Origin: Mycobacterium kansasii ATCC 12478
GTDB taxonomy: Bacteria; Actinomycetota; Actinomycetes; Mycobacteriales; Mycobacteriaceae
DNA length: 64,000 nt
Assembly (NCBI RefSeq): GCF_000157895.3
Contig: NC_022663.1
Coordinates: 1,612,001-1,676,000, forward strand
Direction: 5' to 3'
In this document: positions 33,937-43,126 of the stretch, piece by piece
Position numbering within the stretch: the stretch's first letter is position 1
Layout of the letters: every line of letters begins with the position of its first letter
The notes under the pieces: generated by a model
Database searches by the model: none
Told to the model about the DNA's origin: nothing
The model's input: the letters and a program-made list of their open reading frames with translations, nothing else
Position numbers and translations under genes: made by a program

Positions 33937-34806
33937 ATGTCGTATCTGGCCGCGGCGCCGGAGGCGCTGGCAGCGGCGGCTTCGAATGTCGCCGGCATCG
34001 GATCGGAAATCAGCGCGGCCAACGCGGCGGCGGCGGTTCCGACGACCGGAGTCACCGCATCGGCCGCCGATGCCGTCTCGGCGCAGGTCGCCACACTGTT
34101 CTCGTCACACGGTCAGGTGTACCAGCGGCTCAGCGCGCAGTTGGCGACGTTTCACGACCAGTTTGTGCAGGCCCTGAGCGCCGGCGCCAACGCCTATGCG
34201 TCGGCCGAGGCCAACGCCGCCAAGACCTTGTTGGGGGCGGTGACCGCGCCCGCGAAATTGCTGGGGCAACCGTTGACCGGGCCCACCGGCCTGGTGCCCA
34301 ACGCGGTGAGCCCGGCACCCAGCGCCCTATCCGGTGCGCTGGGTTCCGGCGCGCTCGGTGGGAACGCGGCCGTCGGCGCGCTGACACTGCCGCCCACCGG
34401 CGGGCTCGGCGCTCTGGCGGGCAGCGGCGCGCTGCTGCGGCCCTTGGCCGGCGCCGCCGCGGCTCCGGCAGCGGTCATACCGGTGTCGGTGGCCACTGCC
34501 ATCCAGAATTTCTATCTTTGGGCCGAGCCGTGGGTGCAATGGGGCTTCAGCGTCGCCTCCTGGGCGGCAGGTTGGGTGCCGTATATCGGCATCTTGGCGC
34601 CGCAGATCAACTTCTTCTACTACCTGTTCGAGCCGATGGTGCAGAGCGGCCTGTTCAATACGCTGGACTGGCTGGACGGGACGATCACCTTCAGTCAGGG
34701 ATTGAGCAACTTCTGGTCGGCCACCACGGCGTCGGTCAACCAGTTCATCAACACCGAGATCAGCTGGATCCGCGGCTTCCTCCCGCCCTGGCCACCGCTG
34801 CCGTAA
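33937..34806 (+). CDS. PE12: PE-family protein (PE12-like)
   Basis: A 289-residue PE protein in the place of PE12 (Rv1172c). The first ~95 residues are the PE domain (MSYLAAAPEALAAAASNVAG, FHDQFVQALSAGA with the YxxxD/E-like export signal region YASAEANAAK). It is followed by an Ala/Gly linker and a C-terminal part with aromatic, hydrophobic stretches (FYLWAEPWVQWGF, YYLFEPMVQ) suggesting membrane contact. Divergent from fbiC. Exported by a type VII system by family membership. Confidence 0.88.
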   Translation: MSYLAAAPEALAAAASNVAGIGSEISAANAAAAVPTTGVTASAADAVSAQVATLFSSHGQVYQRLSAQLATFHDQFVQALSAGANAYASAEANAAKTLLGAVTAPAKLLGQPLTGPTGLVPNAVSPAPSALSGALGSGALGGNAAVGALTLPPTGGLGALAGSGALLRPLAGAAAAPAAVIPVSVATAIQNFYLWAEPWVQWGFSVASWAAGWVPYIGILAPQINFFYYLFEPMVQSGLFNTLDWLDGTITFSQGLSNFWSATTASVNQFINTEISWIRGFLPPWPPLP

Positions 34807-34819
34807 CCGGCCGTAACGG

Positions 34820-35284
34820 TCAGGGGTGGATTCGGAGCCGCCAAAGCACCCATGCCGGCGGCGCGACCCCCGCCCCGATGAGGATCAACGCCCCAAAGGC
34901 CATCAGCCCTCGTCCACCCAGGACGACGTCGTCGCCCGGACCCCCCAAGCTCAACACCGCTACCGTCAGCAACCATGTCCACAGCGGTAACGCGGCCACC
35001 CGCGGCGAGGTGGTCCATCGCGCGGCCGCCCACACGAGCGCGGCATTGACTAGTCCGCTGATCACAGCGCTGATCGGGAAGGGCACCGAACCGATGTAGG
35101 ACGGCAGCAGCAGAGCCCCGGCTAGTGCGGATAACACCCCGTCGACGGCCAGCAAGGCCAAGACAACGACACGTATCGCGGGGTCGGTGGAGGCGGCGGT
35201 CTCTTCACCCGAGACGGCGCGCGGCTGAGTTTCGGTCAGGTTGGGACGCTGTCGATCTGGGAGAGGATCGAGCCGATGACCCAC
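34820..35284 (-). CDS. Small integral membrane protein (Rv1171-like)
   Basis: A protein of about 154 residues with four hydrophobic segments (VVLALLAVDGVLSALAGALL, ISAVISGLVNAALVWAAARW, LWTWLLTVAVLSLGG, LMAFGALILIGAGV). No family function is recognised; it corresponds in place and size to Rv1171. The GTG at 35284 lies inside the small open frame upstream; a CTG overlapping that frame's TGA is an alternative start, giving coupled translation. It follows mshB on the same strand. Confidence 0.7.
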   Translation of the reverse strand: MGHRLDPLPDRQRPNLTETQPRAVSGEETAASTDPAIRVVVLALLAVDGVLSALAGALLLPSYIGSVPFPISAVISGLVNAALVWAAARWTTSPRVAALPLWTWLLTVAVLSLGGPGDDVVLGGRGLMAFGALILIGAGVAPPAWVLWRLRIHP

Positions 35285-35343
35285 TGCAGGCTGTCCAGCC
35301 GGTCCTGCCAGTGCTGCAGGTTAGGGTCCAGGTCGGGGTCCAT
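35236..35343 (-). CDS. Small 35-residue protein, coupled to Rv1171-like gene
   Basis: A short frame MDPDLDPNLQHWQDRLDSLQ continuing WVIGSILSQIDSVPT. GGAAGGA lies 7 bases before the ATG, one of the best ribosome binding sites in this region. It sits between mshB and the membrane protein gene and overlaps the latter's start. The chain is predicted to be an amphipathic helix. It might be a real microprotein or a leader that couples translation of the membrane protein. I do not recognise a family. Confidence 0.55.
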   Translation of the reverse strand: MDPDLDPNLQHWQDRLDSLQWVIGSILSQIDSVPT

Positions 35344-35376
35344 GCGAATTCCTTCCGTGGCTGCCTGATTGGCAGC

Positions 35377-36273
35377 CTACGTGCCGTAACCGGTGAAGCC
35401 CAGACCGGCGAGCAGATCTGTTTCCCAGCCACGTTCATCGCGGTCCCCCGCGACGCCCGCGGCGAGCACATAGTGCTCCTGAGCCGCGATCGGCAGCGCC
35501 ATGTTGTTGGACAGGGCGCAGGCCCGGCCGGTCGGCCCGACGGTCACCTGGGTGGCGTGCGCCGCCAGCGCCGCGGCCTTGGCAGCCTGCGCATGCGAGT
35601 CCCCCTCGACGACGGCGTCGATCCGCTCGTCCGGAAAGGCGAAGGGCACTTCGTCCGGCGGCATCACCCACTCGGGCCGCAGGTCCTCGGCGGCCAAGTC
35701 CTGCTTGGCCGCGCGGAATGCGCTGAGCCCGAAGACAGTCCAGTAAACCTTCGGCACCGTCCACGGGTCACCCGGGAAGTCTGAGGTGTCTGCTGCGGCC
35801 ACTGCGGCGGCGGTGACTTTGTGAGTATGCACGTGGTCGGGATGTCCATATCCGCCGCCGGGGTCGTAGCTCACCACCACATGCGGGCGGACCTCACGGA
35901 TGATCCCGACCAGTGCTCCCACCGCCTCACGTTCGTCGGCATCGACGAATCTGCGTTTGCTGCGCTGCTCGGTGCCGGCCATCCCGGAGTCACGCCAACG
36001 GCCCGCGCCGCCCAGGTAGCGGGGTCCGCTCACCCCCAGCAGCTGCAGCGCGGCGGTAAGTTCGGCAATGCGGTAGCCGCCGAGTTGATCGGCGTGGTCG
36101 GCGGCGAGTTGGGCCCAGCGGTCGCCGATGACCTCGCCCTCCTCACCGAGCGTGCAGGTGACGACATGGACCACGGCGCCCCGGGCGGTGTAGTGGGCGA
36201 TCGTTGCGCCATTGCTGAGGCTTTCATCGTCGGGGTGGGCATGCACGAATAGCAGCCGCGGCGTCTCAGGCAT
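35377..36273 (-). CDS. mshB: GlcNAc-Ins deacetylase of mycothiol synthesis
   Basis: A 298-residue zinc deacetylase of the LmbE family that removes acetate from GlcNAc-inositol to give GlcN-Ins for mycothiol. Zinc ligands His13 and Asp16 in HAHPDDE and His147 in GHPDHVH are intact. Length fits MshB (Rv1170). It opens a minus-strand set with the small frame and the membrane protein. Confidence 0.95.
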   Translation of the reverse strand: MPETPRLLFVHAHPDDESLSNGATIAHYTARGAVVHVVTCTLGEEGEVIGDRWAQLAADHADQLGGYRIAELTAALQLLGVSGPRYLGGAGRWRDSGMAGTEQRSKRRFVDADEREAVGALVGIIREVRPHVVVSYDPGGGYGHPDHVHTHKVTAAAVAAADTSDFPGDPWTVPKVYWTVFGLSAFRAAKQDLAAEDLRPEWVMPPDEVPFAFPDERIDAVVEGDSHAQAAKAAALAAHATQVTVGPTGRACALSNNMALPIAAQEHYVLAAGVAGDRDERGWETDLLAGLGFTGYGT

Positions 36274-36370
36274 CGGCTAGCACCCTATCCGGCGTCGCTG
36301 TAGTCGGGAAGCTGACGGCGCATCCGGCGCGGGCGGCATTCGGTCGGCCTCAAGTAGGAACGCGAGCGGC

Positions 36371-36376
36371 TACTAT
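36371..36376 (+). promoter_or_regulatory. Putative -10 box of TetR gene
   Basis: TACTAT ends 7 bases before the ATG with no ribosome binding site between, consistent with a leaderless transcript. Confidence 0.4.
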
Positions 36377-36382
36377 CACAGC

Positions 36383-36994
36383 ATGGCGCAGCCTACCCAC
36401 GACAGGTCGAACGTCCGGAGTCGCCGACGCGGCGAAGTGCTCGAACGTGCGCTGTATGCGGCCACATTGGCGGAACTGGCGGCAGTCGGGTACGGCGGCC
36501 TGACCATGGAAGGGATTGCGGCACGCGCTCACACCGGCAAGGCCGCGTTGTACCGGAGGTGGGCCAATAAGCACGACCTGGTGCACGCGGCGCTGCAACA
36601 TGCTGTGCCGCCCCTTGCCGTGCCGCGCAGCAGTGGGTCGGCACGGGAAAGCCTGTTGACGTTGTTCACCGCTCACCGTGATGTGCTGGCCGGCAAAACC
36701 GACTTTCCCGGGCTGGAAATCATCGGTCAGTTCATTCACGAACCCGAACTTCGCGCCATCTTCGTCAACGCGGTGGTGTTCCCCCGCCTGAAAGTTATCG
36801 AATCGATCCTGCAAGCCGCCGCCCGCGACGGCCAGATTGATCCCGCCACGCTGACTCCGCTGACAGCACGGGTCGGCCCCGCGCTGATCAACCAGCACTT
36901 CATGCTGACCGGAACACCGCCGAGCCGCAGGGATCTGGAACTGATCGTCGACACAGTGATCCCGCGGACGGCGCCGGCGACCAACCAGAATTGA
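36383..36994 (+). CDS. TetR-family regulator (Rv1167c-like)
   Basis: A 203-residue TetR protein. The helix-turn-helix lies around residues 20-65 (LTMEGIAARAHTGKAALYRRW), and the C-terminal ligand domain is of the TetR_C_11-like type (PGLEIIGQFIHEPELRAIF). It is divergent from mshB and converges on a PE gene whose stop is one base from its own stop. Its target is unknown; autoregulation is usual in the family. Confidence 0.85.
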   Translation: MAQPTHDRSNVRSRRRGEVLERALYAATLAELAAVGYGGLTMEGIAARAHTGKAALYRRWANKHDLVHAALQHAVPPLAVPRSSGSARESLLTLFTAHRDVLAGKTDFPGLEIIGQFIHEPELRAIFVNAVVFPRLKVIESILQAAARDGQIDPATLTPLTARVGPALINQHFMLTGTPPSRRDLELIVDTVIPRTAPATNQN

Positions 36995-36995
36995 T

Positions 36996-38129
36996 TTATG
37001 TGCCGGTGAGGAGGCCGACCACGTCGGCGCCGACCATCATGCTCTGATCGAAGGCGCCAACCAGGCCGCCGATCTGGCCGCCGTTGAACGTCTGTGCTCC
37101 GCTACCGGTCAGCAGACCGGAGATAAAGTTTGCTGGCACTTGCGCTCCGACGACGGCGTCGAAGGCTTGCTCACCGGTGCCAACCAGTAGGTTGGCTACA
37201 TTGAAGCTGCGGTTGATCACGCCGTTCAACGCACTGTCGGTGCCGAATACGCCCTTCTCCCAAGCCACCTCGTTGGTGAGCAAGGCATGGTTGAAGCTCG
37301 TTTCGTTGGCGACCAGCGAGGTGTTGAAGCCGAGCTGTGCCGTTTCCAGCTGCGCCATGAAATCAGCTACCGGACTTGTCGATAGAGCTTGGGCCGAGGC
37401 CGGGAAGACGCCCAGCGCCGCCGGCAGCGGCGTTGGGTTGCCGACGAAGATGCCGGCCAAATCGGTGGGAACCATGAGGCTTTGGTCGAAAGCACCCACC
37501 AGGCCGCCGATTTGGCCACTGTTGAAGACCTGGGCCGAACTGCCCAGCAGCAGCCCGGAGGTGAAGTTGGCCGGCACGGTAACACCCACGAGAGCATTGC
37601 CCGTTTGCTCAACGGTTCCCAATAGCAGGTTGCCCACGTTGAAGCTGCGGTTGATCACCCCGTTGAGGGCAATGTCGGTGCCGAAGATCATTTTCTCCAG
37701 CGCCACCTCGTTGGCGACCAGCGCATGGTTGAGGCTCATCTCGTTGTTAACCAACGAGGTCGTGAAGCCGATCTGCATTTGTTCGAGCTGCTTGAAGGGA
37801 CTCGTCGGTGCCGCGGCGGCAGACAGCGCCGCCTGCAGCGGTGATGCGTTTGCCGACTCTGCGACGGCATAGGCCGTCGCGCTCGAGTTCAGCGCCTGTA
37901 CGAACTGGTCGTGAAATGCCGCCACCTTGGCGCTGGCCTCCTGGTAGGCCTGGCCGTGCGCGCCAAATAGTGCCGCAATGGCCGCCGACACCTCGTCGGC
38001 AGCCGACGGCACCACCCCCGTTGTCGCCGCCACCGCCGCCGTGTTGGCCGTGCTGAGCGTCGCCCCGATACCCGCCAGATCCGTTGCGGCCGAGGCCAAT
38101 ATCTCCGGTGCTGCTGCCAAATACGACAT
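36996..38129 (-). CDS. PE-family protein with duplicated C-terminal domain
   Basis: A 377-residue PE protein. Residues 1-100 are the PE domain (MSYLAAAPEILASAATDLAG, FHDQFVQALNSSATAYA). The rest consists of two tandem copies of a ~120-residue unit, ~112-234 and ~257-377, each containing a form of LNGVINRSFNVxNLL, VPANFxSGLLxGS and GQIGGLVGAFDQS. ATG at 38129 follows a GGAG. It lies where M. tuberculosis has PE11/PPE17, but shares no lipase motif with PE11 (LipX). Confidence 0.87.
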   Translation of the reverse strand: MSYLAAAPEILASAATDLAGIGATLSTANTAAVAATTGVVPSAADEVSAAIAALFGAHGQAYQEASAKVAAFHDQFVQALNSSATAYAVAESANASPLQAALSAAAAPTSPFKQLEQMQIGFTTSLVNNEMSLNHALVANEVALEKMIFGTDIALNGVINRSFNVGNLLLGTVEQTGNALVGVTVPANFTSGLLLGSSAQVFNSGQIGGLVGAFDQSLMVPTDLAGIFVGNPTPLPAALGVFPASAQALSTSPVADFMAQLETAQLGFNTSLVANETSFNHALLTNEVAWEKGVFGTDSALNGVINRSFNVANLLVGTGEQAFDAVVGAQVPANFISGLLTGSGAQTFNGGQIGGLVGAFDQSMMVGADVVGLLTGT

Positions 38130-38355
38130 CTTCACTCCTGCCGGGTCAACAGACGAACGGCCGACTATCACATCGTCCGATCGCGCAACTATGTGTAGTG
38201 AACAAACTTGCTCGCGGGCGCTACACGGAAATGGCGATTTCCACAACGGACTAATGACAACTTCACAGGTAACACACATGTTTCCCGCAGCTGCACTGGC
38301 GCAGTACCCTCCTACCGCCGGATTGCCCAGGTTGATGGCAGGCGCGCGAGATCTG

Positions 38356-40248
38356 CTATGGCCCGGTCTTGACCCATTGGCCGGCGTCGCCGACGATGCC
38401 GACCGGCACCGCGCCGGACAAGCTGACGTTCTGCACGCTCGGGCCGGCCGCGACGATCGTGGTGTCCTGCAATATCGGCAGCACCGTCGACATATTCCAC
38501 AGTCGCGGTTCGATTGCGGTGATCACGTCGTTGATGTTCTTGGTGCCGTCGAGGGCGGCGTCGATATTCGACTGGATGCTGCGATCGCAGATCCCGGTGA
38601 GGTTCGACGGCGCTTTGACCAGCGCCCCGGGATCGGCCGGCGGGCCGGGCTGCGGCGTGGGCACAACGGTGTCTGGAGCCACGGTCGGCGTCGCTCCGGT
38701 CGGGGTAACCGCCGGCGAAGCCGGTGGCGGGACCTGGGTGGCTTGCAGCGCGGGACAGCTGTAACGGGAGGCCAGCAATGTCGCCAGGTTTCCGCCCGCC
38801 TGGTGCCAGCCGACGATGGCGTCAATCCGGTTGTCGTTCAACGCATCCCGGTAAAGGACGACCGGGTCCAGGGCCAGCACGGTCGCGTCGATCCCGACGT
38901 TGCGCAGTTGGTCGGCGGCCGTATTGGCGACCGCCACCGACGTCGGGTCGTTCGCCGCCACCCCGATGACCAGCGAAAGCTGTTTGCCGTCCTTACTGAC
39001 CCGGCCCCGGATCACCTCAGGCGGCCCGGTGCTCACCGGTGTGGTCGAACCCGGTCCCGGCGGCGCAGTCGACGCCGACGTGTTGCTGTCGATCTCATAT
39101 CCGGATGCCGCCAGCAACCCCAATGCGGTGGTGGTCGTCATCGCCGGTGGCGCGGTCGGCACATAGCCCGGGTCGCTGGGCGAGCGGATCTGCGCCTGGT
39201 CCAGGGTCACGGTATTGTCGCTGCCGGCGCCCACCGCGGCCAGCAGGTCGATATCCAGCAGCCCCAGGATCGCCTTGCGGACCTGCGTGTCGGCCAGCTT
39301 CGGCACGTTTGCCCGCAGCGTCAGCTGCATGACCCGCGGTGTCACGATCCGCGCGGTCCGCACATCCGGAATGGCCGACAACTGCGCGAAGGCGGCCGAA
39401 CCGCCATGCACCTGCGCCACCTGCGTGTCGCCGTTACGCACCGAATCGGCCAGCGCCGCGGGTGCCCCGGCCCGCCGGAAGAGGATCAGGCCGGGTTTGG
39501 CAGGCGGCCCCCAGTACCGGTCGTTGCGGGCGATCAGGATCTCGTCGCGCTGCGGGTCGATGTTCTCCACCCGGAACTGCCCCCCGGTGACAGGCAGCGC
39601 GCGGGCCAGCCCCGCGGCAAAACCGCCGGGCACGTCCTTGACGATGTGCGCCGGCAACAGGTTGTTGAACAACTCCCGCCAGGCCGGGTATGGCTGCGCG
39701 AAGGTCACCACGGCCTGCTTGCCGCCTTCGAGCGATTGCACACCGGTGATCAGGTCATAGCCGGCCGGATCGACGACGCCCGGCTGGCTGACCATCTGCC
39801 GCCACAGGTACCAGAAGTCGTCGGCGGCTATGGGGGCGTTGTCGGTCCATTGCGCCTCGGGCCGGATCTTGTAGCTCACCGTAAATGGGTTTTCGCTGGT
39901 CACGTCCGCCGACACCAGCAACGTCGGGTCCATCTCCCAGCGCGAACCGGTCGGCGAGCTGGCATCGGGCACCGGGCGGAAAGCGCTGGGCAACACCAGC
40001 GCGCTGATCGCGGCGTTCACCGGCGACAGATCCGAGAGCAGATGCGGATTGAACCCGGCGCCGATCGAGTCGATGCCCATGATGATCTGGGTGGGATGCG
40101 GCGGCGGCGGCGGTGTGACGTGCGTGGTATCCGTGCTCTGCGGTGCCGGCGGCGGGCTGACCGTGCAACCGGACAGCGCCACACCCAACGTCGAGATCAG
40201 CACGCCGACCGTCACCAGGACATGACGAGCTTGGTGCAGCACGCCCAT
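38356..40248 (-). CDS. lpqW: Lipoprotein LpqW, PIM/LAM balance
   Basis: A 630-residue lipoprotein of the oligopeptide-binding (SBP family 5) fold. Lipobox LSGC ends a 27-residue signal peptide, followed by a Pro/Thr-rich linker. LpqW (Rv1166) governs the branch between polar PIMs and lipoarabinomannan, acting with PimE, which is encoded 13 kb away. ATG at 40248 chosen because only this start gives a proper signal peptide. It lies 109 bases after typA. Confidence 0.9.
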   Translation of the reverse strand: MGVLHQARHVLVTVGVLISTLGVALSGCTVSPPPAPQSTDTTHVTPPPPPHPTQIIMGIDSIGAGFNPHLLSDLSPVNAAISALVLPSAFRPVPDASSPTGSRWEMDPTLLVSADVTSENPFTVSYKIRPEAQWTDNAPIAADDFWYLWRQMVSQPGVVDPAGYDLITGVQSLEGGKQAVVTFAQPYPAWRELFNNLLPAHIVKDVPGGFAAGLARALPVTGGQFRVENIDPQRDEILIARNDRYWGPPAKPGLILFRRAGAPAALADSVRNGDTQVAQVHGGSAAFAQLSAIPDVRTARIVTPRVMQLTLRANVPKLADTQVRKAILGLLDIDLLAAVGAGSDNTVTLDQAQIRSPSDPGYVPTAPPAMTTTTALGLLAASGYEIDSNTSASTAPPGPGSTTPVSTGPPEVIRGRVSKDGKQLSLVIGVAANDPTSVAVANTAADQLRNVGIDATVLALDPVVLYRDALNDNRIDAIVGWHQAGGNLATLLASRYSCPALQATQVPPPASPAVTPTGATPTVAPDTVVPTPQPGPPADPGALVKAPSNLTGICDRSIQSNIDAALDGTKNINDVITAIEPRLWNMSTVLPILQDTTIVAAGPSVQNVSLSGAVPVGIVGDAGQWVKTGP

Positions 40249-40357
40249 CAGGGTATCGAGCTGGGGGTACCGCCCGCCCGCAACCGTAACGCCATGGCGC
40301 AAAACCGGGCCGGATTTCGCCGTGGCGTTACGCTGGCGCTCCCCAGGCGGCCCCAAG

Positions 40358-42232
40358 CTAACCCCGGGCCTTGGCCCGTGCCCGGCTGCGGGCCCGGGAG
40401 GTGGCATCCAACTCGACCTTGCGGACCCGCACGATCTCCGGGGTCACCTCGACGCATTCGTCGGGCGCGCAGAACTCCATGGCCCGCTCCAGGTCGAGTT
40501 CGAGCGGCTTGGCCAGCGTCTCGATGACATCGGCGGTCGACGACCGCATGTTGGTCAGCTTCTTCTCCCGTGTGACGTTGATGTCGAGGTCCTCCGGGCG
40601 CGGGTTGATCCCGACGACCATGCCCTCGTAGGTGTCCTGGCCTGGCTCGACGAAGAACTGGCCCCGGTCGGCGAGTTGCAGCAACGCGAACGGAGTGATG
40701 GTGCCGGACCGGTCGGAGACCAGCGATCCGGTGTGCCGCGCCCGGATGTCCCCAGCCCACGGTTTGTACCCGTCGAACACCGCATGGCCGACGCCGGTGC
40801 CGCGGGTCTCGGTGAGGAAGTCGGTGCGCCACCCGATCAGGCCGCGGCTGGGCACCACGAAATCCATCCGGACCCAGCCGGTGGTGTGGTTGGCCATCTC
40901 CACCATGCGGCCCTTGCGTGCGGCCATCAATTGGGTGACCGCGCCGACGTATTCCTCGGGGCAGTCGACGGTCATCGCCTCGAACGGCTCGTGCAGCTTG
41001 CCGTCGATGGTCTTGGTCACCACTTGCGGCTTGCCCACGGTCAATTCGAAGCCTTCGCGGCGCATCTGCTCAACCAGCACGGCCAGCGCCAGCTCGCCGC
41101 GGCCCTGCACCTCCCAGGCGTCGGGTGCGCCGATGTCGAGGACCCGGATCGACACGTTGCCCACCAGCTCGGCGTCCAGCCGGTTGCGGACCATGCGGGC
41201 AGTGAGCTTGTGGCCGGGTACCTTGCCGGCCAGCGGCGAGGTGTTGGTACCGATGGTGACCGAGATGGCCGGCTCGTCGACAGTGATCCTGGGCAGCGCG
41301 ACGGGGTCGGCCAGATCGGCCAGGGTGTCGCCGATCATGATCTCCGGCAGGCCGGCGACGGCGACGATATCGCCGGCAACGGCCTCGTCGGTGGGATTGC
41401 GTTCCACACCTGTGGTGGCCAGCAATTCGGTGATCTTGGCGGTCGCGGCGCCATTCTCGCGCAGCCAGGCGACCTGCTGGCCCTTGCGGATGCGTCCGTT
41501 GTAGATGCGGATCAACGCCAGGCGGCCCAGGAATGTCGAGGCGTCCAGGTTGGTGACCAGGGCCTGCAACGGCGCCTCCGGGTCGCCTTTCGGCGGCGGC
41601 ACGTGCTCTTCGAGGACCTCGAACAGCGGGTCGAGGTTGTCGCCGTCGGGAATCTGGCCGTCGGGCGGCTGAGTGGTGCTGGCCACCCCGGCGCGTCCGG
41701 ATGCGAACAGGGTGGGCAGGCCCAGCGCGTGCTCGGCGGCTGCGGCTGCTTCGTCGTCGAGATCGCTGGCCACGTCCAGCAACAGGTCGTGGCTGGCCTC
41801 GACTACCTCGGCTATGCGCGCGTCGGGCCGGTCGGTCTTGTTGACGACGAGGATCACCGGCAAGTGCGCGGCCAGCGCCTTGCGCAGCACGAAGCGGGTC
41901 TGTGGCAGCGGGCCCTCGGACGCGTCGACCAGCAGCAGCACCCCGTCCACCATCGACAGCCCGCGCTCCACCTCGCCGCCGAAATCGGCGTGTCCGGGCG
42001 TGTCGATGACATTGATCACAGTCACGGTGCCATCGCTGTTATGGCGGTGCACGGCGGTGTTCTTGGCCAGGATGGTGATCCCTTTTTCCCGCTCCAGGTC
42101 GCCGGTGTCCATCACGCGTTCCTGCAGCCCGCCCCGTTCGGCCAGCGCCCCGGATTGTCGCAGCATGGCGTCGACCAGCGTGGTTTTGCCGTGGTCGACG
42201 TGCGCGACGATGGCGACATTGCGGAATGGCAC
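40358..42232 (-). CDS. typA: Ribosome-associated GTPase TypA/BipA
   Basis: A 624-residue translational GTPase. P-loop HVDHGKTT at residues 11-18, DTPGHADF as G3 and NKTDRPDA as G4, then the EF-G-like domains and the BipA-specific C-terminal domain. It binds the ribosome under stress and in 50S assembly. GTG start. Lies 162 bases after narI on the same strand. Confidence 0.95.
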   Translation of the reverse strand: MPFRNVAIVAHVDHGKTTLVDAMLRQSGALAERGGLQERVMDTGDLEREKGITILAKNTAVHRHNSDGTVTVINVIDTPGHADFGGEVERGLSMVDGVLLLVDASEGPLPQTRFVLRKALAAHLPVILVVNKTDRPDARIAEVVEASHDLLLDVASDLDDEAAAAAEHALGLPTLFASGRAGVASTTQPPDGQIPDGDNLDPLFEVLEEHVPPPKGDPEAPLQALVTNLDASTFLGRLALIRIYNGRIRKGQQVAWLRENGAATAKITELLATTGVERNPTDEAVAGDIVAVAGLPEIMIGDTLADLADPVALPRITVDEPAISVTIGTNTSPLAGKVPGHKLTARMVRNRLDAELVGNVSIRVLDIGAPDAWEVQGRGELALAVLVEQMRREGFELTVGKPQVVTKTIDGKLHEPFEAMTVDCPEEYVGAVTQLMAARKGRMVEMANHTTGWVRMDFVVPSRGLIGWRTDFLTETRGTGVGHAVFDGYKPWAGDIRARHTGSLVSDRSGTITPFALLQLADRGQFFVEPGQDTYEGMVVGINPRPEDLDINVTREKKLTNMRSSTADVIETLAKPLELDLERAMEFCAPDECVEVTPEIVRVRKVELDATSRARSRARAKARG

Positions 42233-42343
42233 GTCGGTGATTGTGGCAGCCCGGTGGCCGGTTCGCGAAAATCGGCGTCCGGCGCTGTCTCGTACATCGA
42301 CTCTGCGTACAGCGCTACCGCAAGCGAGCGAGCGGCGCGCTGT

Positions 42344-42379
42344 GCGCAGTCTCGGCGCGTTGGGCGCAGTCTCGGCGCG
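42344..42379. repeat. Direct repeat in narI-typA gap
   Basis: GCGCAGTCTCGGCGCG occurs at 42344-42359 and again at 42364-42379, a 20-base period. It lies between narI and typA and may be part of a terminator or a slippage product. Confidence 0.6.
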
Positions 42380-42394
42380 CCCTGGGGGACGGCC

Positions 42395-43126
42395 CTACCA
42401 GCCGCGACGGGGCGGCGCCGAACCGACCAACTGGTCCGATGCGGCCACGTCGCGGCTGCGGTAGACGATGTAGGGCCGGAACAGGTAGGCGATCGGGGCG
42501 CTCAGCACGTGCACCAGCCGGGTGAATGGCCAGAGCGTGAACAGCACCATCCCGATCAGGGCATGCAACTGATAGTCCAGCGGTGCGTTGATCATCACTT
42601 CGCCGTGCGGCTGGAAGAGCCAGATCCGCCGGAACCACATCCCGACGGTGTAGCGGTAATGGAACTCGCCGCCATGCGGGCCGGTGCCGATCAGGTCGCA
42701 GTAGAGGCCCACCACGATCGCCAGCACCAGCACCACGTACATCACCTTGTCGCTGCGGGTGGTGGCCGCCGACACCGCCGGGCGGGTAAACCGCCGGTAG
42801 ATCAGCAAACCAACGCCCACCAGCGTCGCAAAGCCCGCAATGGATCCGGCGATGACGGCTTGCAGGTGGTAGACGTAGTCGCTGACATGCAGCGCCTTGG
42901 TCACCCGCGGCGGGATGAACAATCCCATCACGTGCCCGGCGAACACCGCGAGGATGCCGAAATGGAAGATCGGGCTGGCGATGCTCAGCAGCCGCGACTC
43001 GTAGATCTGCGAAGAGCGTGAGGTCCAGCCAAATTTGTCGTAACGGTATCGCCACCACAGTCCGACCACCAAGACCGCCAGCGTGACGTAAGGAGTGATG
43101 TCCCAGAACAATACATTGCTAAACAT
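42395..43126 (-). CDS. narI: Nitrate reductase gamma subunit (cytochrome b)
   Basis: A 243-residue membrane protein with five hydrophobic helices that passes quinol electrons to NarH through two b-haems. Histidines for haem ligation lie in FHFGILAVFAGHVMG and in YQLHALIGMVLF. Overlaps narJ by 8 bases. Confidence 0.93.
   Translation of the reverse strand: MFSNVLFWDITPYVTLAVLVVGLWWRYRYDKFGWTSRSSQIYESRLLSIASPIFHFGILAVFAGHVMGLFIPPRVTKALHVSDYVYHLQAVIAGSIAGFATLVGVGLLIYRRFTRPAVSAATTRSDKVMYVVLVLAIVVGLYCDLIGTGPHGGEFHYRYTVGMWFRRIWLFQPHGEVMINAPLDYQLHALIGMVLFTLWPFTRLVHVLSAPIAYLFRPYIVYRSRDVAASDQLVGSAPPRRGW

Noticed and set aside
42300..42390. A small RNA gene in the narI-typA gap
   Set aside because: A 16-base direct repeat is present but no promoter or terminator defines a transcript.
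40322..43021. An 899-codon plus-strand open frame, and similar long frames at 37978-40527 and 43373-45481
   Set aside because: These lie opposite lpqW, typA, narI, narJ and narH and have low-complexity shadow composition.
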